The position numbers and the translations under genes are program-made. Shown here in pieces: positions 16,968 to 25,811 of a stretch of 64,000 bases of DNA; the first letter of the stretch is position 1; the number at the start of each line of letters is the position of its first letter. The DNA comes from Halotia branconii CENA392 (lineage in GTDB: Bacteria > Cyanobacteriota > Cyanobacteriia > Cyanobacteriales > Nostocaceae): positions 5,373,455 to 5,437,454 of the forward strand of contig NZ_CP124543.1 in assembly GCF_029953635.1 (NCBI RefSeq). Reading direction: 5' to 3'. Under the pieces are notes generated by a model. It searched no databases, was not told the origin of the DNA, and saw only the letters and a program-made list of their open reading frames with translations.

Positions 16968-17738
16968 ATGACGAATCGAGCTTGGTGGTGGAAGTTTTGG
17001 GAAAAGCTAATTTCGAGTATATTATTCTACACATCTATTCCTCTGCCTTACGTGTATGGGCTAGACTTTCGAGAAGTGGCACAGCTTGCACCTTTAGTAG
17101 GGTTAATGATTGGGGGAATTTTAGGGCTATTAGATGCGGCAATGAATTATCTGGGGATAACATTACTAACTCGTAGCGCCTTGGTAGTAAGTGTGTGGAT
17201 TGCGATAACTGGAGGATTACATTTAGATGGGGCAATGGATACTGCTGATGGTTTGGCAGTAGGCGATCCACAACGAAGACTGGAGGTAATGACGGATAGT
17301 GCTACGGGTGCTTATGGGGCAATGGCAGCGATCGCTATAATATTGCTTAAAACAGTAGCCTTGACAGATATTGAGGAAAACCGATGGTTAGTAATGATGG
17401 CGGCTTGCGGGTGGGGACGCTGGGGACAACAATTGGCGATCGCGCGATATCCTTATTTAAAACCTACAGGCAAAGGCGCATTTCATAAACAAGCTATTCG
17501 CTCTTACAAAGATACATTACCAGGAATTATCTTACTGTTCAGTTTGAGCGCTTTAGGTTGGTTATTGAATAGCAAGCAGCTATTGTTCGCCCTAGCAATG
17601 ATGTTAACTGGAAGTGCGATCGCTACTCTCACGGGAGCATGGTTCAATCACAAATTAGGCGGTCATACAGGAGATACCTACGGCGCAGTCGTTGAGTGGA
17701 CTGAAGCCTTATTTCTCTGTATCATGACCGCCTTGTAA
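16968..17738 (+). CDS. cobS: adenosylcobinamide-GDP ribazoletransferase CobS
   Basis: The 256-residue membrane enzyme joins adenosylcobinamide-GDP to alpha-ribazole in the last steps of cobalamin (pseudocobalamin in cyanobacteria) synthesis. Signatures are ITGGLHLDGAMDTADGLAVG (about 80-99), then MTDSATGAYGAMAAIAIILLK (about 108-128), and GGHTGDTYGAVVEWTEALFL near the C-terminus. Several hydrophobic helices are visible. It is a single gene here with no other cob genes adjacent. Confidence 0.94.
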   Translation: MTNRAWWWKFWEKLISSILFYTSIPLPYVYGLDFREVAQLAPLVGLMIGGILGLLDAAMNYLGITLLTRSALVVSVWIAITGGLHLDGAMDTADGLAVGDPQRRLEVMTDSATGAYGAMAAIAIILLKTVALTDIEENRWLVMMAACGWGRWGQQLAIARYPYLKPTGKGAFHKQAIRSYKDTLPGIILLFSLSALGWLLNSKQLLFALAMMLTGSAIATLTGAWFNHKLGGHTGDTYGAVVEWTEALFLCIMTAL

Positions 17739-17743
17739 ACCAA

Positions 17744-17775
17744 TTTTTAATTTTTAATTTTTAATTTTTAATTTC
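17744..17775. repeat. tandem AATTTTT repeat
   Basis: About four copies of the AATTTTT unit directly follow the cobS stop. On the plus strand the T-rich run could also help termination. Confidence 0.7.
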
Positions 17776-17789
17776 CAAAGGGATGTCCC

Positions 17790-18248
17790 TTATTTTATTG
17801 GTTGTAGCTTTGTCACCTTCAGCTTAAACGCTCCAACTCCAGTTTCCCCAAAAGACCGCACCCGAATAATATATGTACCTGTCTCGACGATACGAGTAAA
17901 GAGTAGAGAATTGCTAGTACCATCGGGCCCATCATCATTTTCTGACAGTGTTGAACCATCCGGTGCTAACAGTGTGATGATGCTGTCAAAGTTTTCTGAG
18001 GATAAATCAACGGCTAAATTGTCGCCTTTCTCCAACTTCACCGTATAGTCGCGGGCGAACCCACCCTGACCTGTGGGAATGTCTTTATCTGAGAGCATAT
18101 CCGCAAGTTCAGCACTGTTAGTTGTTAGAGGAATTGGACTGTACAACTTATTTTGAGCTAATGCTGCTTTTGTACTGATGCCAATCGCCAACAATGTGGC
18201 AGGAATGATGATTACTTGTCTTAAACCCGCCGCAAAAGCTTTATTCAT
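17790..18248 (-). CDS. exported protein with pre-peptidase C-terminal (PPC) domain
   Basis: The 152-residue product starts MNKAFAAGLRQVIIIPATLL with a signal peptide probably cleaved after ALA in KAALAQNK. The rest is a single PPC-type beta-sandwich domain: DYTVKLEKGDNLAVDLSSENFDSIITLLAPDGSTL, then NDDGPDGTSNSLL and GTYIIRVRSFGETGVGAFKL. PPC domains often accompany secreted proteases; here the domain stands alone, so the protein is probably a periplasmic or extracellular binding module. A TTG three codons upstream is an alternative start. Confidence 0.82.
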   Translation of the reverse strand: MNKAFAAGLRQVIIIPATLLAIGISTKAALAQNKLYSPIPLTTNSAELADMLSDKDIPTGQGGFARDYTVKLEKGDNLAVDLSSENFDSIITLLAPDGSTLSENDDGPDGTSNSLLFTRIVETGTYIIRVRSFGETGVGAFKLKVTKLQPIK

Positions 18249-18318
18249 ACATTTCAAGCAGTGTTCCCATAAACACAGGGTAATCTGGTTAATTATAGAT
18301 TTCTTAGGGATGGCTTGC

Positions 18319-19008
18319 CTATGATTTCTTGCTATGTGTGTCTTTTACGGCAGTAGCAACTGCTGCTAATCCTAAGACCGTAATTCCACACTGACAAAGT
18401 GTTTGTATGGCAGAAGACGCAGTAGCACCAGTAGTATAAATGTCGTCTACTAACAATACCGGAGCATCTAAGCGGCGACGAAGTTCTTGCCCAACAGCAA
18501 AAGCTTCAACTAAGTTATTTTCTCGCTCAGAGACTGATAAACCAAACTGCGCTTTAGTTTCTCGCACCCTTTCTAATCCATTTAGTTTCAATCTTAACCC
18601 AGTTGTTTGACAGAAGCTTTGTGCTATTAAAGCAGCTTGATTGTAACCGCGTTGTTTTTGCTTGCTGGGGTGCATGGGAATGGGTACGACTATTAGTCTT
18701 TTGTCATGATTAGGAGGATTTAACAACCATGCTTCTCCTAACCATTGACCCAGAGGACGAGCAACTTGGGGTTGACTTTCATATTTCATAATTGCGATCG
18801 CCCGTTTGAGAGAACCGCCATAAACTCCCCAGCCAAATACTGGGATTGGTTTTTGCCACAAAGCGCTGGGGTTTTTGTGGTGACAGGTTTGCAATTGCCT
18901 AGTGCAGTATTCACATAAGTTACAAGTCGTTGAGCGCTGACACAAGGGGCAATTGGATTGTAAAAACAGGTTGAGTAAGCCTGAAAGATTTTTAATCCAA
19001 GTTGGCAT
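18319..19008 (-). CDS. comF: ComF family phosphoribosyltransferase-like protein
   Basis: The 229-residue protein has an N-terminal zinc-ribbon (CPLCQRSTTCNLCEYC, about 21-36) and a type I phosphoribosyltransferase domain with VPIPMHPSKQKQRGYNQAAL and the PRPP loop VLLVDDIYTTGATASS. ComF proteins take part in DNA uptake and internalisation of single strands in naturally competent bacteria. The ATG at 19008 gives the family N-terminus; a GTG at 19032 would overlap the stop of the upstream acetyltransferase gene, so the two are likely one operon. Confidence 0.87.
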   Translation of the reverse strand: MPTWIKNLSGLLNLFLQSNCPLCQRSTTCNLCEYCTRQLQTCHHKNPSALWQKPIPVFGWGVYGGSLKRAIAIMKYESQPQVARPLGQWLGEAWLLNPPNHDKRLIVVPIPMHPSKQKQRGYNQAALIAQSFCQTTGLRLKLNGLERVRETKAQFGLSVSERENNLVEAFAVGQELRRRLDAPVLLVDDIYTTGATASSAIQTLCQCGITVLGLAAVATAVKDTHSKKS

Positions 19009-19031
19009 TCGTGAGTTTTCCCACTGAATCA

Positions 19032-19520
19032 CTAACTATTAATTATTGACTTAACATACACACGATCGCACCGTGCTGTTTCTGTGCCTGTAGCTGGTTG
19101 GTAGCCGTTGCTTTCGTACAACTTGACTGCTTCTACCAAAACACTGGCAGTTTCAATCCAAATTTGCTGAAAGCCACGAGAGGCGATCGCTGCTTCTAAT
19201 TGTTGTAACAAATATTTTCCTAATCCTAAGCCCCTGACGCTTGACAAAAGATACATTTTACGGATTTCCACCGCTTTTTGACCACGATTTACTGGGTAGT
19301 ATGCCCCTGTGCCTACTATCTGGCTTTGGTGTTCAATTACCCAAAACTCTCCCCCAACTGCTAAGTAAAAGTCTTCTACTTGCAATACATCTCGGTCAGC
19401 GCCGTTTGGTTCCCAACCCAAACCGTATTCTGATAATACATAACTGATAACTGCGGCGGCTCTTGTGCGATCGCCCACTTCCCAGTTACGAATTAAGAAA
19501 TCTTGATAAAATTCTCTCAT
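19032..19520 (-). CDS. GNAT family N-acetyltransferase
   Basis: The 162-residue protein shows the GNAT core: EFWVIEHQSQIVGTGAYYPV, then AVEIRKMYLLSSVRGLGLGKYLLQQLEAA with the acetyl-CoA loop (RGLGLGKYL), and ASVLVEAVKLYESNGYQPA. Its substrate is unknown. ATG at 19520 is preferred to a GTG two codons upstream. It ends directly before the comF frame on the same strand. Confidence 0.85.
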   Translation of the reverse strand: MREFYQDFLIRNWEVGDRTRAAAVISYVLSEYGLGWEPNGADRDVLQVEDFYLAVGGEFWVIEHQSQIVGTGAYYPVNRGQKAVEIRKMYLLSSVRGLGLGKYLLQQLEAAIASRGFQQIWIETASVLVEAVKLYESNGYQPATGTETARCDRVYVKSIINS

Positions 19521-19621
19521 TATCACTTGTGGGTCAGGTTTGCACAGAAAAATTTTCTGTATCTATATCCCAATTTACCCACTGAATAGCAATTCTTGCA
19601 GATTTCGTCTTAGGTATTTGT

Positions 19622-19975
19622 TAGTGGTCAGCGATGCACTGAGCAACTGGTGAGCGTAGTCGAACCATGTCGAAGTGTTGTTTTTGATCTGGTTTAATGC
19701 CCCACCACCTCTTGTAGGTGATCTTAAAAACGTCTTTTTGAAAAGTTCTGCGCCGGGAAACCCGGACGCACAACGCCAGATGCTCGACTACAGCGCTTCT
19801 TGTGCGAGACGCTTTGCGAACGCGCATCCTGCGTCAGGGGAGACCATAAGACCGCACTGACTCGATTTTTCGCTGTCTTGAAAAGTTCTGCGCCGGGAAA
19901 CCCGGACGCACAGCGCCAGTTCTCTCAAGTCGGGAAACCCGCCCACGAGACGGGCTTGACTTTTCGCTTTACTAC
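19622..19975. repeat. GC-rich dispersed repeat block
   Basis: The block contains two near-identical copies (about 38 bp, 19743-19781 and 19881-19919) built on GTTCTGCGCCGGGAAACCCG, each forming a CCGGGAAACCCGG hairpin. A third, shorter GTCGGGAAACCCGC is at 19930-19944. At its left end is GAGCGTAGTCGAA. Frames on both strands here are artefacts of the repeat. A related GC-rich block lies at 53014-53130. Confidence 0.7.
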
Positions 19976-19996
19976 TGATAACTGACAACTGACCTT

Positions 19997-20659
19997 TTAT
20001 GAAACCCCAGGATCATCTGAAGCTTTCATTTGCTGTAACATCCGTTCGACTTGATTAACTTTTTGATTTCTACTTTGTGCTTTGAAGATATTTAAAGCTT
20101 TTTCTAGAGAAACCTTTGCTTCATTTCGTTTATTTGTTTGCCAGAATGCTTCTCCTAAATTGGCTAATGCATCGCCATAATCGGGATTAATTTCTAAAGC
20201 TTTTTGATATTCAGTAATAGCTTCTTCCCAGCGATTTTGACTAGCGTAAACAGCACCGATCGCATTGTAAGCTAAGGCATATTTTGATTGGAGACGAATT
20301 GCTTCTCTGTAGGAGCTAATTGCTGCTTCTGATTTACCTTGACGAACAAGGACATTTCCTAATTGAAAATGTCCAAACGCATCTTTGGGGTACTTTTTCG
20401 TGAATTTACGTAAATTTTCTTCTGCACCCGTCCAGTTTTCTTGTTGATATAAAACTTGAGCTTGTTGCAAAAGCTGCGATCGCTCTGGTTGATTTGTCTC
20501 TGAAAACTGCGCCAGTCTTTGTGGTTGTTTCTTTGCTGACTGTTGAGGCGAATGCCAAGAAATCTTTGCAGGAACTGCTAAGACTGGTGATATACCAATT
20601 GCAGTCATGATACTCAACGTCACCCAGCTCAGAGGTTTAACAAATACTGTCCGCTTCAT
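19997..20659 (-). CDS. exported tetratricopeptide-repeat protein
   Basis: The 220-residue product starts MKRTVFVKPLSWVTLSIMTA with a signal peptide ending near VLAVPA. After a Gln-rich stretch, about four TPR units follow (about 70-205), e.g. AISSYREAIRLQSKYALAYNAIGAVYA and AITEYQKALEINPDYGDALANLGEAFW. It is probably a periplasmic scaffold for protein contacts; its partner is unknown. ATG at 20659 is chosen over a TTG three codons upstream. Confidence 0.85.
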   Translation of the reverse strand: MKRTVFVKPLSWVTLSIMTAIGISPVLAVPAKISWHSPQQSAKKQPQRLAQFSETNQPERSQLLQQAQVLYQQENWTGAEENLRKFTKKYPKDAFGHFQLGNVLVRQGKSEAAISSYREAIRLQSKYALAYNAIGAVYASQNRWEEAITEYQKALEINPDYGDALANLGEAFWQTNKRNEAKVSLEKALNIFKAQSRNQKVNQVERMLQQMKASDDPGVS

Positions 20660-20704
20660 TGTCCTCAATGCCCAAATAGCTTTCTTATTTTCATCATAAA
20701 ATGA

Positions 20705-20731
20705 GGTGCGTTAGCAAATGCATAACGCACC
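20705..20731. terminator. perfect hairpin between acs and the TPR gene
   Basis: GGTGCGTTA (20705-20713) and TAACGCACC (20723-20731) pair perfectly around a 9-nt loop. There is no T run on the minus strand immediately after it, so it may be a dispersed palindrome that separates acs from the downstream gene. Confidence 0.5.
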
Positions 20732-20784
20732 ACGATTAGTATTAATCTACAAAACTGACTTCCCACCAAGTCATTTTGAATTGT

Positions 20785-22758
20785 TTATGTACCTTGGCGT
20801 AACTTATCCAAAACACTGCGATCTTCTAATGTTGAAGTATCACCAGATACTTCTTGTCCCGATGCTAGATTTCGCAACAATCGCCGCATAATCTTACCCG
20901 ATCGCGTTTTAGGCAAAGCATCGGTAAAGCGAATTTCTCCCGGACGAGCGATCGCCCCTATCTCTTGAACAACGTGTTGCTTCAGTTCTTTACTTAAATC
21001 TTCGCTGGCTTCATACGTACCTTCTAAGGTAATAAAAGCAACTACTTCTTCACCCTTGAGGTCATCTGGCTTACCTACTACTGCCGCTTCTGCCACGGCT
21101 GGGTGGGAAACTAAGGCTGATTCCACCTCCATCGTTCCTAGTCGGTGTCCTGAAACATTCAACACATCATCTACCCGACCCATAACCCAAAAGTAGCCAT
21201 CTTGATCTTTTCTGGCTCCATCCCCAGCAAAATAAGTATAGTTGCCATCTTTAGGAGGAATGTGTTCCCAGTAGGTGCGGCGGAAACGTTCTGGATCGCC
21301 GTAGACTGTCCGCATCATCCCAGGCCAAGGATGACGTACAGCTAAATAACCGCCTTCGGTTTCGGGTACAGAATTGCCTTCTAAATCTACGATATCTGCG
21401 ATAATTCCGGGGAAGGGGAGAGTTGCTGAACCGGGTTTAGTGGAAATTGCCCCTGGTAAGGGCGTAATCATAATCCCGCCTGTTTCTGTTTGCCACCAAG
21501 TATCAACAATTGGGCAGCGTTCACCGCCAATTACTCTGTGATACCACATCCAAGCTTCTGGGTTAATAGGTTCGCCTACGGTTCCCAATAGACGCAACGA
21601 AGATAAGTTGCGGGCATTAGGATGTTGTTCACCCATCTTAATGAAGGCGCGAATTGCTGTAGGGGCAGTGTAAAAAATGTTCACACCATATTTTTCAATT
21701 ACATCCCAAAAACAGCCAGGATTGGAGGCACGGGGCGCACCTTCATACATGAGTGTAGTTGCACCGTTAGAAAGAGGCCCGTAAACAATATAGCTGTGAC
21801 CAGTAATCCAACCGACATCAGCGGTACACCAATATACATCAGTATCTTGCAAATCGAAGATCCATTTAGTAGTGATATGAGTGTACAAGTTGTATCCAGC
21901 GGTTGTATGCACAACTCCCTTTGGCTTGCCAGTACTGCCGGAAGTATAAAGGACAAACAGCATATCTTCGCTGTCCATTGGTTCGGCAGGACAATCGGCT
22001 GATACCTCTTTTTGTAAATCATGCCACCAATGATCACGTCCTCCCACTTGCATGTAGGTTTCCTGTCCGGTGCGCTTGACAACAAGGACGTTTTCTACAC
22101 TGGGAACAGCACCATCAGCTAAGGCTTTGTCTACTTGTTCTTTGAGTGGCACGATCGCCTCTTTGCGCCAACCACCATCAGCAGTCACTACTAGCTTGGC
22201 TTGAGCATCAATTAAGCGATCGCGCAAAGCTTCAGCACTAAAGCCACCAAACACTACACTGTGAGGTGCGCCAATTCTCGCACAGGCTAACATAGCGATC
22301 GCCGCTTCAGGAATCATTGGCATGTAAATACCAACGCGATCGCCTTTTTGTACTCCTAATTGTTTTAACACATTCGCAAATTGGCACACTTCCCGGTGTA
22401 ATTGGGCATAAGTGAGAGTCCGTGAATCTCCTGGTTCTCCTTCCCAAATCAGCGCCGCTTTATTCTTACGCCAAGTGGTGAGGTGTCGATCAAGACAGTT
22501 GTAAGAAATATTAATTTTGCCACCAACAAACCACTTGGCAAAAGGCGGTTGCCAGTCTAAAACTGTATCCCATTTTTGGAACCATGCTAATTCTGTTTGG
22601 GCTAAATCTGCCCAGAATTGCTGAGGATTGGCTTTTGCAGTATTGTAGAGACGTTGGTAGTCTGCCATACTTTTAATATGAGCATTTTGAGAAAACTCAT
22701 TAGTGGGATGAAATAAACGCTTCTCTTGTAGGATTGATTCTATAGTTGGTTGAGACAT
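20785..22758 (-). CDS. acs: acetyl-CoA synthetase
   Basis: The 657-residue AMP-forming enzyme activates acetate with ATP and CoA. Landmarks in order: the N-terminal ACS segment (DYQRLYNTAKANPQQFWADL), KGDRVGIYMPMIPEAAIAML, the P-loop LYTSGSTGKPKGVVHT (about 270-285), DTWWQTETGG, GDGARKDQDGYFWVMGRVDDV, and the acetylation-regulated catalytic Lys in PKTRSGKIMRRLLR near the C-terminus. Full length. It is a single gene. Regulation by reversible lysine acetylation is known in the family, but no acetylase/deacetylase gene is adjacent. Confidence 0.97.
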   Translation of the reverse strand: MSQPTIESILQEKRLFHPTNEFSQNAHIKSMADYQRLYNTAKANPQQFWADLAQTELAWFQKWDTVLDWQPPFAKWFVGGKINISYNCLDRHLTTWRKNKAALIWEGEPGDSRTLTYAQLHREVCQFANVLKQLGVQKGDRVGIYMPMIPEAAIAMLACARIGAPHSVVFGGFSAEALRDRLIDAQAKLVVTADGGWRKEAIVPLKEQVDKALADGAVPSVENVLVVKRTGQETYMQVGGRDHWWHDLQKEVSADCPAEPMDSEDMLFVLYTSGSTGKPKGVVHTTAGYNLYTHITTKWIFDLQDTDVYWCTADVGWITGHSYIVYGPLSNGATTLMYEGAPRASNPGCFWDVIEKYGVNIFYTAPTAIRAFIKMGEQHPNARNLSSLRLLGTVGEPINPEAWMWYHRVIGGERCPIVDTWWQTETGGIMITPLPGAISTKPGSATLPFPGIIADIVDLEGNSVPETEGGYLAVRHPWPGMMRTVYGDPERFRRTYWEHIPPKDGNYTYFAGDGARKDQDGYFWVMGRVDDVLNVSGHRLGTMEVESALVSHPAVAEAAVVGKPDDLKGEEVVAFITLEGTYEASEDLSKELKQHVVQEIGAIARPGEIRFTDALPKTRSGKIMRRLLRNLASGQEVSGDTSTLEDRSVLDKLRQGT

Positions 22759-22995
22759 GGTGATGACTATTACCGATTTGTACTGAAAACTATTTTTAAC
22801 GGTTTTGTACCAGATACTATTTAGATTTTCATTAAGTTAATCAGTTTACACCAACTAAAAGTTAGCAACAAAGAAAACGTATATAGCGGTTTTTACATAA
22901 CGTAGTACAATGTGAAAATCGATATGCTCTGCTAACAGAGTTATTAGTTGTAAATTGTTCAAAAAAGCTTTATTTATTTAGACTTAGGGCATCGT

Positions 22996-23688
22996 TTGCA
23001 AGCACAAGAGATTAAGGATAAGTTAAAGTCCCTCATCGAGCAAGCCTCCTCGATAGATCATAATTTAGCGAGAAGATTGGATGAAATCAATCGCTGGGTC
23101 AGGCATATCAAGCCAGGTTCCCTGACTGCTAAGCCATTTGTCCTAGCTTTTCTCCTAGAGGTAATTACAGATTCGACAATTTGGCTGATTATTAAGTCGT
23201 TACCTTCAACAGAGGAACAACAAGCCAAGTTTGAGCAAATGACTCCTAATGAAAGATATTGGTACGGTTATCTCTTTCCTAGGTGGATCGACGCTAGTGA
23301 CTCCAAATTTTATATTTGGAAGCAAAAACTCATGGCAGGAGATTTTAATCAAGTCGATGATGATATCATTAAAGCTATAGCTCAAGATATTGTTAGTCGT
23401 GAAGGTAGTGTTTGGCAGCGTTATATCGCCGACCTTTCAATGGCAACAGATTTAATTGTTAGCAGTCGTCAACAAAAACCACTATGCATTCAAGTTACCA
23501 GTGTATCTGAAGAATTTAATCACCAAAAGTATCATTATTGGAAAAGTACGTTGCACTCGTGGGAAATAGAAAGAGGGCTGTTTTTCAGCTACAGTCCCAA
23601 GGAAGCTAACTTTATCAATCAATTAGTTAATGTGGCTCTACATAACAGTGATTATCTTGCCGGTGGCAAGTATCTAAAATTCTCGTGA
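22996..23688 (+). CDS. hypothetical protein, possible PD-(D/E)XK-like core
   Basis: The 230-residue product is not one I recognise. It appears to start with TTG at 22996, as no ATG fits upstream. It has a helical N-terminal half and a C-terminal segment DLSMATDLIVSSRQQKPLCIQVTS in which an Asp is followed by a hydrophobic strand ending QVT, reminiscent of restriction-nuclease-fold cores (D-x-E/Q-x-K/T). That similarity is weak. The next gene starts 70 bp downstream on the same strand, so the two may be a unit. Confidence 0.6.
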   Translation: MQAQEIKDKLKSLIEQASSIDHNLARRLDEINRWVRHIKPGSLTAKPFVLAFLLEVITDSTIWLIIKSLPSTEEQQAKFEQMTPNERYWYGYLFPRWIDASDSKFYIWKQKLMAGDFNQVDDDIIKAIAQDIVSREGSVWQRYIADLSMATDLIVSSRQQKPLCIQVTSVSEEFNHQKYHYWKSTLHSWEIERGLFFSYSPKEANFINQLVNVALHNSDYLAGGKYLKFS

Positions 23689-23758
23689 TCATTTCAGGAA
23701 TTTGAATTTCAAAATTTGTGTTCTAGCCTACATACTTACCTAAGTCATTACAGCTTTT

Positions 23759-24259
23759 ATGGCTAATCAACAAGAGACTAACAGTTACGATAATCAAGTA
23801 GACGAGTTTACTCAGGCTTTAGCAACAGCCCGAAAAATGCAGCAAGACTGGCTAAATTATGGGTTAAATTTTATTCATTTATATGTTGAAGATGTTGATG
23901 GAGATTGGCTAGAAACATGGGGAAATGAAGAAGTATTAAATAGTTCACTGTTAGATACTATTAAGGAATTTTTAGTAAGTAATGATGATGTAGCTGTAAG
24001 AATAAGACAATATTTAGGAGAACAATCTTCTGCTGCTGGGGTTTCATTAACGCTGTTTGATTTAGCGTTAAACTTAGAAGAATGTTGGAGAATCCCTGAA
24101 GTACATAGTCGGCTGTCTGCTGTCAAAAATCTATTAGCTGTAGCTGGTAACAAAAGTGACTTTGATATCGATGATGATGTAGAGTTATGGCATTTAACAA
24201 ATAGTTTATCTGCTAAGTTAGCAGAAATTATGCAGCAGAGGCTAGAAGCTAGGGACTAG
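23759..24259 (+). CDS. hypothetical acidic protein
   Basis: The 166-residue protein starts MANQQETNSYDNQVDEFTQA. It is acidic and mostly helical by composition, with no recognised motif, signal or membrane segment. Its position just downstream of the 230-residue hypothetical suggests a two-gene unit, perhaps with a shared role; nothing in the sequence says which. Confidence 0.6.
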   Translation: MANQQETNSYDNQVDEFTQALATARKMQQDWLNYGLNFIHLYVEDVDGDWLETWGNEEVLNSSLLDTIKEFLVSNDDVAVRIRQYLGEQSSAAGVSLTLFDLALNLEECWRIPEVHSRLSAVKNLLAVAGNKSDFDIDDDVELWHLTNSLSAKLAEIMQQRLEARD

Positions 24260-24279
24260 AGACTGTTTTCAAACCCAAA

Positions 24280-24366
24280 ATAAAATTTATAGTACGTTCG
24301 ATTGACGTAAAGAAACTCAACATTTACGTTGCTTTGTTGGGTTAACGTAAGGAAACCCAACCTTGT
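24280..24366. repeat. AACGTAAGGAAACCCAACC-type dispersed repeat
   Basis: Three variants of the word GACGTAAAGAAACTCAAC / AACGTAAGGAAACCCAAC, one inverted (ACGTTGCTTTGTTGGGTT), occur within 90 bp. This is a palindrome-forming repeat characteristic of cyanobacterial spacers. Confidence 0.55.
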
Positions 24367-24399
24367 ATCTTGAGGGAAGTAGTAGACCGTCCCAACCTT

Positions 24400-24811
24400 G
24401 GTAAATATAATCAAGCGATCGCTATTTATGAAAATTTTCTGCGAAACTATCCACAACATAACCTAGTGGTCTGTCCCAGTAATTTTGCGGAGTTAATGTG
24501 AAAAAGTCCAGTTCTTTTCTCCCCCTGCTTCCCCTGCCTGCCTCCACCTGTCATTTTTGGGTTGACAGAATACTAGCACCCAATATCAAAACCGCTTTAG
24601 CAAGAGTTCTCCTAGCAGCAGCCAAGACTGGAAGTGGTGGAACAATCTCCCGATTAAGGGCTACAGTAAAGCTTCTAGAGGTTCTAAAATTGTCTTCATC
24701 CGCAATGACTCACCACAAGAAATGCAGATTGTATTTAGCGGTTCTCAACCACGGTTTGCTCAAGACTGGACAAATGACGAAATTCTCCGCAACTACCCTT
24801 TCCAACTTTAG
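24400..24811 (+). pseudogene. remnants of a TPR protein, frameshifted
   Basis: Two coding-like fragments lie in different frames. At about 24400-24462 GKYNQAIAIYENFLRNYPQH looks like a TPR helix pair. From 24566 to the TAG at 24809-24811 another frame reads KGYSKASRGSKIVFIRNDSP then QEMQIVFSGSQPRF, a coherent domain-like sequence. They probably belong to one decayed gene. An overlapping 105-codon frame at 24498-24815 has no protein-like character and is not called. Confidence 0.45.
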
Positions 24812-24846
24812 ATAAAAAAGAGAGGCAGAAAATTCTACCTCTCTAA
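24812..24846 (-). terminator. rbc operon terminator
   Basis: On the minus strand GAGAGG (24838-24843, extendable by one pair) pairs with CCTCTC (24820-24825) and is followed by TTTTTT. It lies 45 bp beyond the rbcS stop and ends the RuBisCO transcript. Confidence 0.8.
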
Positions 24847-24890
24847 TTGGGGACAGAAAATTAATTAAGCTTCCCCATGATTAATTTTGC

Positions 24891-25229
24891 TTACCAACTT
24901 CTGTTGGAATTGGGTTTGTGAACAATAAAGCTGAGAACTTGGCACTGCTTAATGTTGTCAAAACCCACAACACGGATAAAGCAGTTACCATATTGAGAAC
25001 GGCAAGATTGCACTTCGTTCAATACTTCTTGAGTAGAACGAGCGCCAAACAAAGGCAGTTTCCACATTGTCCAGAAAAATTCGGTTGGTTCAGAAACTTC
25101 GTTGAACTCAACTGCTGGAATATAACCTTGATTCAAGATGTACTGAACCTGTTTAGCAATTTGAGCGTCAGAAAGAGGTGGAAGATAAGAAAGGGTTTCG
25201 TAACGACGCTCTTTTGGTAGAGTTTGCAT
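24891..25229 (-). CDS. rbcS: RuBisCO small subunit
   Basis: The 112-residue protein starts MQTLPKERRYETLSYLPPLS and contains EFFWTMWKLPLFGARSTQEV and NCFIRVVGFDNIKQCQVLSF, the standard form IB small subunit. Eight copies cap the L8S8 enzyme in the carboxysome. It is intact and is the last gene of the rbcL-rbcX-rbcS operon, 57 bp after rbcX. Confidence 0.97.
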   Translation of the reverse strand: MQTLPKERRYETLSYLPPLSDAQIAKQVQYILNQGYIPAVEFNEVSEPTEFFWTMWKLPLFGARSTQEVLNEVQSCRSQYGNCFIRVVGFDNIKQCQVLSFIVHKPNSNRSW

Positions 25230-25285
25230 GGCTGTTAATAATGGGTGGCGATTTTGTACTACTTAAGTTGAGCAACTAACTAAAT

Positions 25286-25684
25286 TCAATTATCCAAATT
25301 CGGATCTGAAATTGTCTGTTGTTCAGATTCAAGACTGGGGCTAGATAAATTGATTTGCGTGATGCGTTCTAAATGCTGGCGACGTTGTTCCATATTGGCT
25401 TGCTGAATGCCAGTACGAACCATTTCCGGTAAAAATTCTGTGATTTCTGCCGCTATATGTTCTCTGACAGTCATGATTCGCAATGCCAAGTCTGGTTTTT
25501 CTCGGAACAATTGCTCAATATATGCTTCTCCATCGTGAATTTTATCGGCGGAAAAGTTATGTAGCCAAAGTTCTAAAGGAGGATTAGTTTCGCCTAGCTG
25601 TGCCAGTACTGTCTTCAGCGCCTGATATGTCAGGTAGCGTTGGAGAGTCTTGGCTGTGTCTTTCGCAATTTGCTTAATATTCAT
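25286..25684 (-). CDS. rbcX: RuBisCO assembly chaperone RbcX
   Basis: The 132-residue protein starts MNIKQIAKDTAKTLQRYLTY and has the helical RbcX pattern QALKTVLAQLGETNPPLELWLHNFS and DGEAYIEQLFREKPDLALRIMTVREHIA. As a dimer it clamps the C-terminal EIKFEFE peptide of RbcL and helps assemble the large-subunit octamer. That peptide is still encoded in the broken rbcL upstream, but out of frame with its start. RbcX itself is intact. Confidence 0.95.
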   Translation of the reverse strand: MNIKQIAKDTAKTLQRYLTYQALKTVLAQLGETNPPLELWLHNFSADKIHDGEAYIEQLFREKPDLALRIMTVREHIAAEITEFLPEMVRTGIQQANMEQRRQHLERITQINLSSPSLESEQQTISDPNLDN

Positions 25685-25811
25685 GCTTGACCCCAGCCTT
25701 TAAAAGTAAAAAGTAAAAGGTAGAGACGCGATTAATCGCGTCTGTACAAAAGTAAAAAGAAGAAATGCTTATTTTCTTTTACTTCTCACCTTTTAACTTT
25801 TAACTTCAAGA

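Noticed and set aside
24498..24815. 105-codon plus-strand frame
   Set aside because: The overlapping other frame is protein-like, this one is not; treated as part of a decayed gene.
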